From Brugia malayi (Eukaryota; Nematoda; Chromadorea; Rhabditida; Onchocercidae), in the NCBI RefSeq assembly GCF_000002995.4, contig NW_025062478.1, positions 744,001-808,000 of the forward strand: a stretch of DNA of 64,000 nt, in the 5' to 3' direction. Both the position numbers and the translations under genes were made by a program. Of this stretch, positions 36,886-50,600 are shown piece by piece. Below the pieces are notes generated by a model. It worked only from the letters and a program-made list of their open reading frames with translations, did not search any database and was not told the origin of the DNA. Positions within the stretch are counted from its first letter, which is position 1, and the number at the start of each line of letters is the position of its first letter.

Positions 36886-39235
36886 CTCTCTCTACCTACT
36901 GTCATCAGTCATTTGCAAATTTTACCATCTTTTACTTTCAACTTATTTTATCCCACATTGCTTTCTATATATTTTCAATGATTTTTACTGATTGCTCTAA
37001 AAAAAAAAAAAAAAAAAAAAAAAAAGACTTCCAAATATGCTTAAAATTTTTTTTCTTTCTTTCTTTCTCTCTTTCTCTCTACGTCTTCTTTCTTTCTTAC
37101 TTTATTTATTTCAAAAAATTTTTGAAAATTTCTTAATTCCTTTGACACAGTGATATACATCTATAATTGTAAATTTGAAAATGAGATAATAACGATTAAA
37201 TCAATTCTCTTTTTTCCTTTTTTTTTCTTTTTCATTTATCATTAAAATTTGCATTTAATGATAAAATTGTTAACTAAATGATAAATTTTTTTGTTAAATA
37301 TTAATCAAATTTTTCTTTTTTATCATATAAAAATATATTAATTCAGCATCTTTTCCATTGTTTTGTTGATTAATTCTCATTTGATAAATTATCATTTTTA
37401 CACTAAATAGCAAATGATGTCAATGTTTCAAAAAAAAAAAAAAAATTATTTTTTTATTATCGAGAAAATTTACAAAAAAAGAAAAAAAAAACAATCCCAT
37501 ATTTTTAACTTTTTTTTTTCTCGACAAAAGGAAAAGAAAAAAATTTCAGTAAATGTAAATTTCAAGTAAAAAAAAAAAAAAAAAAAAAAAAATGAAATGT
37601 TTTACATGTAATTTTGTAATTTTTACATGTAATTTTTTAGCATCATTTTTTTTATATTTCTTTCAATTTCGTTTTTTTTTTTTTAAAAAAAAAATGAAAA
37701 AATTTTTTGCAAAAAAAAATGTAAGTATTGAAGTATAAACGATGAGCAAAAGGAAAAGAAAATAAAAATAAAAATAAAAAAATAAAAAAACGAAATTAGA
37801 ATTTTCTTTTGATGTAAATACAATTGTGAATGGATTTTAATAGTAAAAATTTTAAAAACAAAGATTAAAAAAAAAAAAAAATATTTTTATTGCGTATTTA
37901 CGCATCATTGATATTTTAGGTGGAATTTATTTAGGTCAAAAAAATTTTTTCCTTCTTTCTCATTCAATAAACACTCATCAGAAAAATTTCTTTTTCTTAT
38001 AATTCATATATTTGCTTGACATTTCATAAATTTAAAAAATTTTTTTTTCCTTTTCTTTCTTTTCTAATTTTTAAATTTTGATCTGTTATTAATTCTTTCT
38101 CTCTTTTTTTTTCCCATTTTTTGTTTTGTAAATTAAATTAAATTGTGAAATTATTTATGGTAGTAAAGGAAAAAATTAAAAAAAAAAAAAATATTTTATT
38201 TGAAGTAAAGAGTGAAAAATTTAGGATAAATTGAAGTAAGAATTTGAAATCTGAGAGATTATTTTTGCATGATTGTATATGCTTTTGCTGATAATTTATA
38301 TAGTTAATAAAATTCTTCTAAAAATCAAATTTTTTTAAAAAAAAACTAAGTAATTAACTTACTTTACTTACCTATTGTTTTCTTCTTTACTATTTGCTAA
38401 GTGATCTTGTATATTAGAAGCAGTAATTAATTAATTAATTAATTTTTGTTAGTGAAAAGGGTATTAATCCAGGAATGGAATAGATAGATATATTGATAAA
38501 ATCATACTAAAACAAGTTGAAATTATCAAAGAAAAATTGATTGAAGCAAAAAAAAAAAAAAAAAAAAGAAAAATAAATTTTTATTAATTTTGATATTTCT
38601 ATTTAAAATCAAAAGGAAAATAAAATCATAAAAAAAAAAAAAAAAAGAATTCCAATATAAAATTGTTTAGTTATTTTTTATTACATGCAAAAAATTTTTG
38701 ATTATTTTTTATCATTTATTTTTAAATTTTATTTCATAAGAATCATTTTTTTTTTTTTTTTAAAAATTGTTAATGAAAATTTTCTATTCTATTTTTTAAA
38801 TGAATCATTTTAGTTATTTTGTAATCTAACGTACATATCTAATCTTGATCTTAACCGTATCCTTTATGATAAACGAGAAAAAAAAAATTGAAATGAAATG
38901 TATCAATCGTTATTGAACTTTTTTTTCTTCCTATCGAATAAAAAATTTTTTTCATTGCTAATTTACATATCAGATGGTTATCACATCTATCGTTTATTTG
39001 ATGGATAATAAAAAGAAGAAATGAATGAATGAATGATTGGGAAAGGGAAAGGAAGCATTTCTCAATCAAAATATACTTTTCTTTCTTTCTTTTTAAGCAT
39101 CATTTTTTTTTTTTTTTTGGATTTAAAAAAATAAAAAAAAAAGATGAAAAGTTGATATATTCTGGATAATCTTCCGAATAATTAAAGAATTAAAATAATA
39201 TAACTTACTGATAATATGATAATATAACTATTACT

Positions 39236-39650
39236 GTGTATGTGTATGTATGTATGTATATGTGTATGTATGTATGTGTATGTGTATGTGTATGTATGTA
39301 TGTGTATGTATGTATGTGTATGTTTATGTATGTATGTGTATGTATGTATGTGTATGTTTATGTATGTATGTGTATATGTATGTATGTGTCTGTGTATGTA
39401 TGTGTATGTGTGTATGTATGTATGTATGTGTATGTATGTGTATGTATGTATGTATGTATGTGTGTATGTATGTATGTATGTGTATGTATGTGTATGTATG
39501 TGTATGTGTGTATGTATGTATGTATGTGTATATGTATGTATGTGTCTGTGTATGTATGTGTATGTGTGTATGTATGTATGTATGTGTATGTATGTATGTG
39601 TATGTATGTATGTGTATGTATGTGTATGTGTATGTATGTATGTGTCTGTG
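39236..39650. repeat. TATG/TGTG compound array, about 415 bp, with an internal duplication
   Basis: The tract mixes TGTA and TG units with rare TGTC and TTTATG interruptions. A segment with GTGTATATGTATGTATGTGT followed by CTGTG occurs at about 39369 and again 156 bp later, so the array has grown partly by larger-unit duplication. All forward frames and one reverse frame are open (Val/Cys/Met/Tyr or Tyr/Ile/His/Thr runs) because of composition; none is a plausible gene. Confidence 0.95.
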
Positions 39651-39839
39651 TTACGACATATCAAATACAATTGGGACAAAAATTCCATTCCAATTGATCA
39701 TTTATCACAAGAAAGAGAAGAAATGACGGAATAGAGCAGAAAAAAAAGTTTTATAAGTGAATATGCATTTGATATGTTTGCTAATCGTTTCTTTTTCTTT
39801 TTTTTTTTTCTCGTTCCGGTTGAAAGAATGTTATTTTTA

Positions 39840-40230
39840 TCATTAAAATCAACAATAACATTATCATAGTTATCGTCATTATCATTGTCATCAGTATTAT
39901 CATCATCTTAGATTAATTCATTACATTAATATCACTATTTTTATCATTATTATCATTATTTTTAATTAATTCATGACATTAATATCATTATTGTTATGAA
40001 TATTATCATCGTCTTAGATTAATTCTTAACATCAATGTCATTATCGTTATCAACATTACCATTATTTTTGATTAATTCATAATAATAACGTCATCTTCAT
40101 TATCTATCTAAAATATTGTTTATTATTTGAATCATTAATAATACTCCATATTATACCGCATTTTGTTATCACTGCCAATATTTTTCCTTATCATTATTAT
40201 CCTTATTTTTATCATTATTCATAAATTTTT
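39840..40230. repeat. ATT/ATC-rich tract with diverged longer units
   Basis: Imperfect triplets with a recurring block (ATCATC.TTAGATTAATTC, then ACATTAATATCA) near 39905, 39965, 40015 and 40070, giving an approximate 55-60 bp periodicity. No coding signal. Confidence 0.7.
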
Positions 40231-41653
40231 ACTATTTATATCAAACATTAGTATCTTTTTTTCTGTTATTTTCTTCACTATTTATCCTTATATATGTTAT
40301 CATTTATCACTATGATTTTAAATTTATTTCATCCAAAAAAAAAGAAACGAAAATTTGAATGAATTTAAAAAGTAAAACATTTGTTATTTTTAACTGTAGA
40401 ATGTTTATATTTATATTTAGTTTTGTTGTAGGATTAATTAAATAACATTTGATGTTGAAAGTGAAATAATTTGTCAAAATAATTAATGATAAAGAGGAAA
40501 TGCACAAAATGTTACAATGAGACAATGACTGTGTATAGAAATTTGGATGACAGTAAACAATCAATTGGGTGGAGTGAAAATAAATTAAGAAAGTAAACAA
40601 ACAACTCTGATCCACTTAAGTAATACACCAACCTGAACTAGCACTGTCCTTCATCAATATTTCAGTTTTTCCTTTAAATTAATTAATTAATTGTAATTAA
40701 TTAGTTATAGCTTTGTTTATTTACGTTTTTTTTTCTTTTTTGTTTAATATTAATTCAACAAAAAAGAAAATTACTACATGTAATATATTATAATGTTAAA
40801 AAAAAAATAATAAATAAATAAATTGAGGAATGAAATTAAATTTAACTAAATCGAAATGAAGCTAATAATTAAAATTAATTAGCTTATCCTCTTGTTTAGG
40901 CTTAATTTAATTTTTCTTTTTGCTATTATAGTTGAATGTGTTATTCAGTAGCTTACTATCATATAAAATACTATATAATTTGGAATTCAAGTTTTATTTA
41001 AAATCGAATAAAATTGAAGTAATTCATAAAGTTACTTAATAAATTGCAATTTTTGTATATCAAAAAAAAAAAAAAAAAGTGGCGGAAAAGAGTGCTAAAA
41101 TAAAAAAAAAATGCTAATTTTACTTAGCTTAAATAAGACTTAAAATAAAGTTTTATCACTTTTATAGCTAAAAAAAAGTAATTTCCATTCTTTTTACCTT
41201 TTGTTTTTTTCAATTACGTTTTTTGAAATTTTCTTGATTTAAATTTCCTAATTAATAAATTCCCAATTAAAAAGAAATAATTTAATTTTAAATGATTCCA
41301 TTTAAAATTAAATTATTTCACTTCATTATTCAACAATTAGCACAATCGCATTACACATATATCATTATTATTTATTAATTAAGAAATTTAAGACCAATAA
41401 TATTTCAAAAAATCTAATTAAAAGAAGAAAAAAAAAAGATAGAAATAATGAAAGTTACTAATTTAATTTATTTTTTCTTTTCATTATTTATTTTATGAAA
41501 TGAATAATAAAATTTAATTTGGAATAATTAAAAATTTCTTTTTTGTAAAAATGATCAATTTTATTTATAGCGAAGTTATTTATTTATTTATTCTTTTTTT
41601 GATTATTTATTTGAAATAATTTAAAAATTTATTTTATTTTATTTTTATTTTTT

Positions 41654-41677
41654 TTGCTTTCAGGCAAGAATAATGCA
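41654..41677 (+). promoter_or_regulatory. Splice acceptor upstream of the Pez-like start
   Basis: TTGCTTTCAG ends at 41663, and the first in-frame ATG is 14 nt downstream. No coding exon with a matching donor was found upstream, so this is either an SL trans-splice site or the end of a 5'UTR intron. Confidence 0.45.
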
Positions 41678-44600
41678 ATGATTATTATTTCAAAAATGTT
41701 ACATATGCCATTAAAATTAAAATGGGGTAAAAAAAGTGGTCGATATGATCTAAGCCAAGATATTTACGTATTAACTGTTTACCTTGGTGATTATGCAATC
41801 CTTCAATGTACACTAACAACCGAAAGTACCGCAAGTCAATGCATGGAATATCTTAGCCAAAAAGTTGATCTTAATCAGGTTAGTATATATGTAAATTTTA
41901 TTAAAATTTACATATATAAATGGTAAAATAGAAAGCAGTGGTAGTAATAAACAAGAAAGCAAAGCAAACAAATAAATAAATAAACAAACAAAGACAAATA
42001 AACAAAAACAAATAAACAAAAAAAGAGAGAGAGAAAAACTATAATTAAATCTAACAAAAAAAAAAAAAAAATTAGTAGTAAGTTGTAAATTTTAATTTTT
42101 TTTTTTTTATTTGGTTGGATAGTGTCATATTATAGGATATGGATGAATAGCAAATAAATGAAGTGATTGGATCTATATATGTATATATAAAATTTATAGG
42201 TAAGAGATATATGCTCATAAATAGTTTACATAAACAATACAAATCTTTTTTTGTTTTTTTGATTTGTTTATTTGTTTACTTATTTATTTTATTATTTATT
42301 TTTTCATATTATAATATGTTTATTTAATTGTTTTATTAGATGCAAGGCTTTTCCTTTTTTTTTTTTTTTTTTTTTGTTACCTATTTTAATTTAAGCTCTT
42401 GTTTTTTTTTTTTTTAAATATTTTAAATTTATTACAGGTAGAAATGTTTGGCTTACGATATCAAATGAAAACAAACGATCCAGATAATAGGATGATGCGT
42501 TGGGTGGAACTTGATAAGCCATTAAGACGACAATTGGAAAAATGGGCTTGCAAACCGCGACAAGTACAATTAGCTGTCCTCTATCATACACCAAATGCAT
42601 TTACATTAACTGATCAAATGGCTAGGTGATATCAAATTTTAATAATTTAAAAAAGAAACAAAACAAAAAAAAAGATTAAAAATGATTGATTAAAATTTTT
42701 TTGACAAAATAATTTTTGAAAATGCACAAGAAAAAAGATGAAAAATGATAGATTTGTATTCATTCTATGAAATAATAATTTTGTTAATCTCTTCTTTTTT
42801 TTTTTTTTTTCATTTTTTTTTCAAATTGTTATATTAAATTTAAAAAAAAATAAATTATAAATAAATGAAATAAATAAATTAATGTTGTTTTTGCTTTTTT
42901 TTTTTTGCTTTTATAATGATTTTTTTTTTTATAATTTTTGAAATAAGTAAGCAAAATTAATAAACTAGTATTTTTTTTAAAATTTTTTCTTGTAAAATGA
43001 GACAAAAAAAAAAAAAAAAAGACGAGAAGTTTTCAATTTTAAATTAAATTAAAAAGGGTAAGAAAAGGAGAAAGAAAAAATTTTATTTCATTTAAAATAA
43101 TTGTGATAAAAGAAAAAAATTTTTTTTTTCTTTTTTTAGATCATACTATTTTTTCCTGATGAAATTGGACGTTGTTGAAGGTAAATTAACGGTTGCACTC
43201 GAAAAATATATTAATCTTGCAGCTTACAGTCTTCAAGGTAAGACAAAAATTTATATTAATTAAAAATAAGAAAAACTAAAAAAAAAATAAAAACATTTAA
43301 ATTGATTAAAAGTAAGAAAAATTAAAGAATAAAAACATTTAAATTGATTAAAAGTAAGAAAAATTAAAAATAAAATTTCTATTAAATTTTATTTGAAATT
43401 AAATGAGTAATTAAATATTAAAAGTGATGAAATTATTTAAATTGATTTGATGTTTGATCATTGTTCTATTTGTTTATTTTCTCTTTTTTCTTTTTTTTTT
43501 TTTTTTTTTTGCTCTATTATGTTTTAGAAAATTTGAAATGAAATCATTTTTGTTTTCTATGCAAAGTAAAATTTTATTTAACAAAAAAAAAAAAAAAAAA
43601 AAATGCATTTATTCTCTTTTCCATTTTTTAAAACCTAAAAATAATTTGCATTCTGTAAACAAAATATATTAAATATAAAGTTAGATATAAGTATTGCATT
43701 ATCAAAATTTAATATTATTTTTATTATTTGAGTATTTTTTTTTACATCTCCAAATTTCGACGCTATTTAAACAGTAAAAAATAAAAAAAAAAATTTTTTT
43801 GAAATTTGAAATATATACTTTTGTATTGGTTTATGATAAGTTTATCACTCTATGATAGCTTTATCAGTTCGCTTTCAAGACCGAAACAAACGATTAATTA
43901 ATTATTTGAAAAATTTTTGCTGGTATTTTATATATTTTTTTTTCTTGCAAAATGGATAATTTTTAAAATTCTAATTTTTTGTTTTATCCATAACTTTTCA
44001 ATTTTATATTGATTAGTTAAATGGGTAGGAATGTTAATTATAATTTAGTATGGTTATACAATTAATTAATTATAAAAATTTTTTTTTGTCCTTTACTTGA
44101 AATTAATCTGATTGAAACGATTATTTTGAAAAATTTTTTAAAACTTTTTCTTTTTTTTAAAAACTTTTTAAAACTGTTTGAAGTTTTTTTGTGAAATGAA
44201 GTTATTTATAAGTTATTTATGAAATTTTGTTATTTTTCGATATCTTTTTTTGATTTTCTTAAATAATAATTATTTAATTATTATTTATTTATAATATTTA
44301 TTGTAAGATTTTTAAATGTTACTTTTATTTCATTGTCTTTTCTTTTTTCTTTTTTCAAAATTAATTCAAAGATTGTTTATTTTCCAGTAGAGTACGGTGA
44401 TTTTGATCCAACAATACATACAATTGATTTTATGCAAACTGTACCTCTTTTACCAAAGGTAAATAAAATAAAAATTATAAATAAGTGATTTTTTTTTTAT
44501 TTTTTATTTCAAAGATTTTAAAATTTTAATTTTTATATAATAATAATAACAATTCATATAAAAATTTAATTTAATTTTTGTTCTTTAAAATTTGATTCAA

Positions 44601-47600
44601 ATTTTCATAATTCTAAAATGATAGCCAATAAATAATTTTTTTTTTTTTTTAAAATGAAAATTTCAAATTTTTATTTTATTTAAATTTTTATTTCTTTTTT
44701 TTTTTTTTTAATATTTGCAGCATATTTGTCGAAGTGCACAAATTCAGGAAGATTTATTAAAACGAGTATCAGCGGTACATGAACGATTAAAAGGTATGCA
44801 ACCTAGTTATGCTGCATTATTATATATCGTTGATGCACAACAATGTGAAGGTTATGGCGAAGAATATTTTAATGGAAAGGTAAATTTAAATTTAAATAAA
44901 TATTTTAATTTTTTTGTTTGTTTTCAATCAATTATAAAAATTGATTAGTTTTTTTGAAAAATTATTTTCAAAAATTTATTAAATATTTAATGTATTTTTT
45001 TTTTTTACAAATATATTATAATTAATTTTTTTTTTTTAAAAATTATTTCGAAAATTTATTAAATATTTAATGTGTTTTTTTTTACAAATATATTATAATT
45101 AATTCTTTTTTTTTTTGATAATTATTTTCAAAATTTATTAAATATTTAATGTGTTTTTTTTACAAATATATTATAATTAATTCTTTTTTTTTTAAAATTA
45201 TTTCAAAAATTTATTAAATATTTAATGTGTTTTTTTTTACAAATATATTGTAACTAATTTTTTTTTTTTAAAAATTATTTCAAAAATTTATTGAATATTT
45301 TATGTGATTTTTTTAGAAATATATTATAATTAATTCCTTTTTTTTGATAATTATTTCAAAAATTTATTAAGTATTTTATGTGATTTTTTTACAAATAATA
45401 TTATAATTAATTCTTTTCCTTTCGTTTTTTAAATAATTTATAAATTTTTCAAAAAAAGAAAAGAGAGAGAGAGAGAAAAAATTGATACATTTTTAGGATG
45501 AAGATAGTACAGAGGTAAAAATTGGATATTCTCAGGAAGGTATTATTATCAAAGGATCATATGGTGCACCATTAAAACATAAGTAAATTCATAAAAATTA
45601 TTTTTCAAATTTTTTAATCAAAAAAAAAAAAAAAAAATGAAAAAAAGATTTATTAAAATTTAATATTTTTCGAAAAAACAAAAAAAAGAACGATGAAAAT
45701 AAAATAATTGAATGTTACAAATTAAATTTGTTGTTGATTTTGGATGGGAACAGATCAAAGATATGCAAGCAATGAAACGACATTTAAATGTTCGACTTCA
45801 TGATGGAACATTAATTCAATTTACTATGGTAGTTTTTAAATTTAAAAAAATGAATTAGCTAATAATAAAAATTAAACTTGAAATTATGCAATCTTTTTTT
45901 TTTTTTTTTTGATTTCAATAAAACAAACAAAAAAAAAAAAAGAAACTAAATTTAATTTTTATTTATTTTTTAAATTATAATTTTATTTGGGAAGATGTAG
46001 AAATGGTACATTATGTAGCACAATAGTATTAAAATATTTACTTTAAATTTTGAAAGGAAAAAAAAAATTAAACTTGAAACTGTGCCAACTTTTTTTAATT
46101 TCAGTAATCAAAATTAAATTTAAATTTAATTTTAATTTTTATAGGAAGATGTAGAAATGGCACGTTATGTAGCAATGGTAATGATGTGGCAATTTCGTTA
46201 TGCGACAAATAAAGCAATCATTGAAAAAAATAGTCCAATGAAGTAAAAAAAAAAAAAAAAAAAAAACAAAAAAAAAAAAATTATATAAAATACATAAATA
46301 TTTTTTTTAATATTTTAATTGTATTTAAAATAAATTTAAATTTAGAAATGAAATAATTAAATTAAAAAAAAAAATTATAGTTTAAACTATTCTTTCTCAT
46401 TGATCTCCTTTTTTTTATTTTTGTTTTGTATCTACCTATTTATTGTCATTTATTGTTTATTTTTTAATTTGCATCAATTTTTTAGATTTAAAATATTGAT
46501 TTCAAATTTTTTTCTTTTTTGAAAACTCTAACTAAAGAATATTTATAAAATTTACATTTATATACATTTTTACAAATTCTTTTTTTTTTTAAAAAAAAAA
46601 ATATATGAATAAATTTTTTATATATAGCCATAAAATTGACTAGAATTTTTACTTATTACTGAATATTTCATTTTAAAAATTTTAATTACTTTTTGATTAG
46701 TTGAAAGAAAAAAATAATTATTTGCTGAAAAAATTCAAAAAATAAAAGTTTATAATTTTTGCAGTATCAATAATTTGCAAGGAAGTATTCGAACATTCAA
46801 TTTAATGAGATCATCAAATGCTGAGGTAATTCATTTAATACTTAATAATTTAAATATAACATTTTTAATTTGTTACATAATTAAGATTTAAATTATTTGT
46901 CACATAGTTCAGCTAGTATTCATCTATAATTTTTAACAATTAAACAAATTAATTTAATTAAAATTGGAATTTTTTTTTTTAAATTATTTAATATATCTTT
47001 AATTCTGCAAAATTTCTTTTCTTTTTTTCTTTATAAAAAACCAGAAATTATTACTTTCATTATTTTTATGATATAGAAACTATATGATTTGAAAAGTTGA
47101 AGTAATTTCAGTTTTTTTTTTTTAAATAAAAAAATTTTTTTAGCTTAATACAACTCGTCTAAATGGACCAGATTATGCATCATTAGTTTATACAATGATG
47201 CCTGAACCAACGTATTGCTCCTCTACCCAACGTTTACCGTCAACGAAAAGATCGCAGCGTACGTCACTTTTACAGGCTACGTCAATGTATAATTTATCAA
47301 CGTATACTGATTCCAATGACACGCAAACGCAACCAGCAAAGCGTTCACCATTAACTTCATTATTACAGTATAATAAAGCAAAAAATGGTATATTATTTTA
47401 TAAATTTGATATTATCGAAAAATTAATTCAATTCTTAAATTATTAATTATTTAAATTAAATTAATTAACTTAGATTGGATAAATAAAAATATGATATTTT
47501 AGTGATTTCATTTGAATTACAAAGAATGTTTAGCTCAAATGTTGATTGTTTAAAAAAAAAAAAATCAGAATTAAAATTTCAAATGTATAAGTGTGCAAAA

Positions 47601-50600
47601 TGTAATTTAGTAATAAAAAATAGGTAAGTAAAAATAAGAATAATTCCCAAATTTGAATATATATATATATATATTAGAAAATAATATTATCAAATAATAT
47701 TATCATTAATTAGTAAATCAGAAATGCAAATTACTAAAATTATTTCATTACTTTGATAAGATTTTTTGCCATGCATATTTTAATTTTAATGTAACAAAAA
47801 TTTGTCATAAATTTTGATCAATAAAAAGTTCTCAAACAATCAATAATAATTTAATCAAAAAGAAAAAAAAAACACTGAAATTCAATGCAAAATTCTAGTT
47901 GTTCTAAATTAAAATAGCCAAATTTTAAATTAGAAACTGATCAATGTTAATTTTGTTTTGTCAATTTATTTTAATTGATCAAATAATATTAACAGGTATT
48001 GCTGATATATTATTATCAAATGATCAAACAAACATTGAAATTGAAAATGTTTCCCGAAATGTACTATCAAAATCAACTGCAGCATTAAATTTTATGAATG
48101 ATGAAGAATGTACTTCACCATCAGATGTTTTATATTGCTCAACACCCTTTCTGCTACAAAATAATGCAAAGGTTTTTATTGTTTTTTTTTTTTTTTTTGC
48201 TTTTGATATTTTTATTTTCAATTTTAAAATTTAATTTCAACTTTTTAAATATTTACGATTTAAAATTGCAGTAAAGCTGTGTTTGAGTATTCAGATTGAT
48301 ATCATCATCTGATCAAATGAAGAAGGATCATGTTTATAGTTTAACTACTAGTAGTAGTATTATTATAATTAATTATTGTAATTAGCTGTACCAAAACCGG
48401 TTCAATAGCAGTATTAGTGGAATTAATATTTCTGTAGGATGCTTCATCACCGGAAGATAATCACCGGAATATGATTCCTTCTGTTGCTGAAGATGATGCT
48501 CAAAAATTTGAATTTCATAGTTTTGCTGCTTTAGGAAAACGTCATTTAACTGATACGGTAATATTTAAAATTTATGTTATAGTTTTTATCTTACAGCAAG
48601 AAATTCATTAACCTAATGCATGCAAAATTTTACATTGAAATAAAAAAATATTAAAAATATTAATTAAAGAAAATGGATTGATAGAATTGAGAGTGTAGTT
48701 GAATTTTTGTTAAAAGGAAAAAAAAAAAACCAAGAAGAAGCTTTGTTCATTTTCAGATGACTGGTTCCTCACCGGAAATCCGCATGATTGGCGGCGGAAC
48801 GCATACATTAGGTCGAAGCGCTGCGGCATTAGTGCATAAGCATTCATTGCTTGCAAATGGATCACAAAAGGTATTTATTAACATTGATACTAAGTAATTT
48901 CATTTGTTTGATTGAAGCAACTAACCAACAATCATTACTATAAATAACAAATATATTGCAAAAATAAATTTAACAGTTTAATGATTAAGCGTATCTATCA
49001 GAAAATTTCCATCGGATTTATTTCGAAAATTGCATCGGATTTTTTAAAAAATTATTATTTCAACTGCTAATTCCTGATAATTGCTTCTTCTTAACCTTTC
49101 TTAGTTTATTTTTTTTAGCGGAAAAAAAAATGGAGCAAATTAGAATTTTAAATGTAATTATTATCCCATTTTTAGATTTCAATTAAACTTTTGTATATTT
49201 GTTTTTCTATCTATTTCTTTAACATTCTTATCATTGATAACAAATATTACAGACATCTCCGGCTCATGCACTTAGCAGTCCGGATCTATTGAGTACTTGT
49301 CATTCATCACCTGATCTTATCACTTCCGTATTAGACCGATATCGATTAGCTGTAGCTGAAGCAGAATTACGAGCCGCTGCTGTTGTTTCACAAAAGTCAT
49401 CGAAATTACAACACCTGAATGGTACCATTCAAACTGGCAGACATTGGCAAACAGTAAAAGGTTGTAGAACTTATATATTACCATCATCACAATCAACAAT
49501 TGTTAAATCACAGGTAATAATAATTCTATTTGGTGACACAATTTTATCAAATTCACTTAATAGATATGAAATTAATTTTTGATGATTTATTAATTTGTAC
49601 TATTTCTTTAGATTTTATATCATATTTTTTCATTTCTAAATTATCTTATCTCATTTAATTTTAATTATTGTAAGATTTAAAAAAAAAAAAAAAAAAAAAA
49701 AAATTTCCAGTCAATTACATTCTGAGAAATCTTTTCTTTTTTTTTTTTGTTTTTGAAAAATTTGAAGTTTTTTTTTTTTTTCTTCAAATATTTTAAATAA
49801 TTCTATTATTATAGCAGAATATGAATGACGAATCACAAAGAAAGAATGGTGACAATAGTAAGATAGCGACACATACGACAAGATTTATGATGATGGATGG
49901 TGGTACTAAGAAAGATTTTAATGAACAGATAACAAAAGATGTTTTGAGGAAAAAATTATGCAAGAAATCATCACCAATGATAACAACAACATCATCATCA
50001 ACATCATCATCATCACAAGCAACATTTTTTCATCATCATCAACATCAAAATCATCATAATCATCCAACAACATCAAAAATTAAAGGTCAAACTCATCCAA
50101 TTTCATATTTAGCTCAAGCTGGACACATCTATTATCCACCATCATCATCATTTATGCAAATTCATGACATTTATCGACAGCAAAATGGTAAAACAAATAA
50201 TTTTGGTAGTCCAAATGAGACAAATTTAGGCGTAACACACGCTAACAATGCTATGAAATTATCACAAGCATTTTTGACGCATCAACGTTACGAGATTATT
50301 GAGGAAGATCGAACGCCACAAACATTCGTACGTCGAACTCATGAATTTCGCACACCCATAACTGCTGCTGCTGCTGCTGCTGTTAATGATGATGATGGTA
50401 CAAAAGCGCTTCCAATTCAAAATGCGCCTCTTATCGTATCATCATCACGAAGTATTTCATCTCCTGATGTTTTCAACAATCGTACCAAAAATTCAATCAC
50501 CAAACAATTAAGTGCTTCATCGATTGATTCCACACAATCTATTGCTATTCGATCAGTTACTGCATTAGAACATTTCTCGAGCGGAAATGATTCCGAGAAT

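Larger units (their letters stand above)
34131..41663. other. Gene-poor spacer rich in simple sequence
   Basis: This 7.5 kb between the DEAD-box and Pez-like genes shows no supported coding exon. It contains a GA tract (34484-34513), ATT/ATC-rich sequence (36160-36580 and 39840-40230), CA and CTTA microsatellites and the TATG/TGTG array. A GC-richer patch near 36590-36840 has no conserved-looking frame. Long open frames here are simple-sequence translations. Non-coding 5' exons of the Pez-like gene could lie here unseen. Confidence 0.6.

Noticed and set aside
39182..39734. Several long overlapping open frames (150-170 codons) on both strands
   Set aside because: They are translations of the TATG/TGTG microsatellite (Val/Cys/Met/Tyr and Tyr/Ile/His/Thr runs). 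Stops are absent only because the repeat lacks them.
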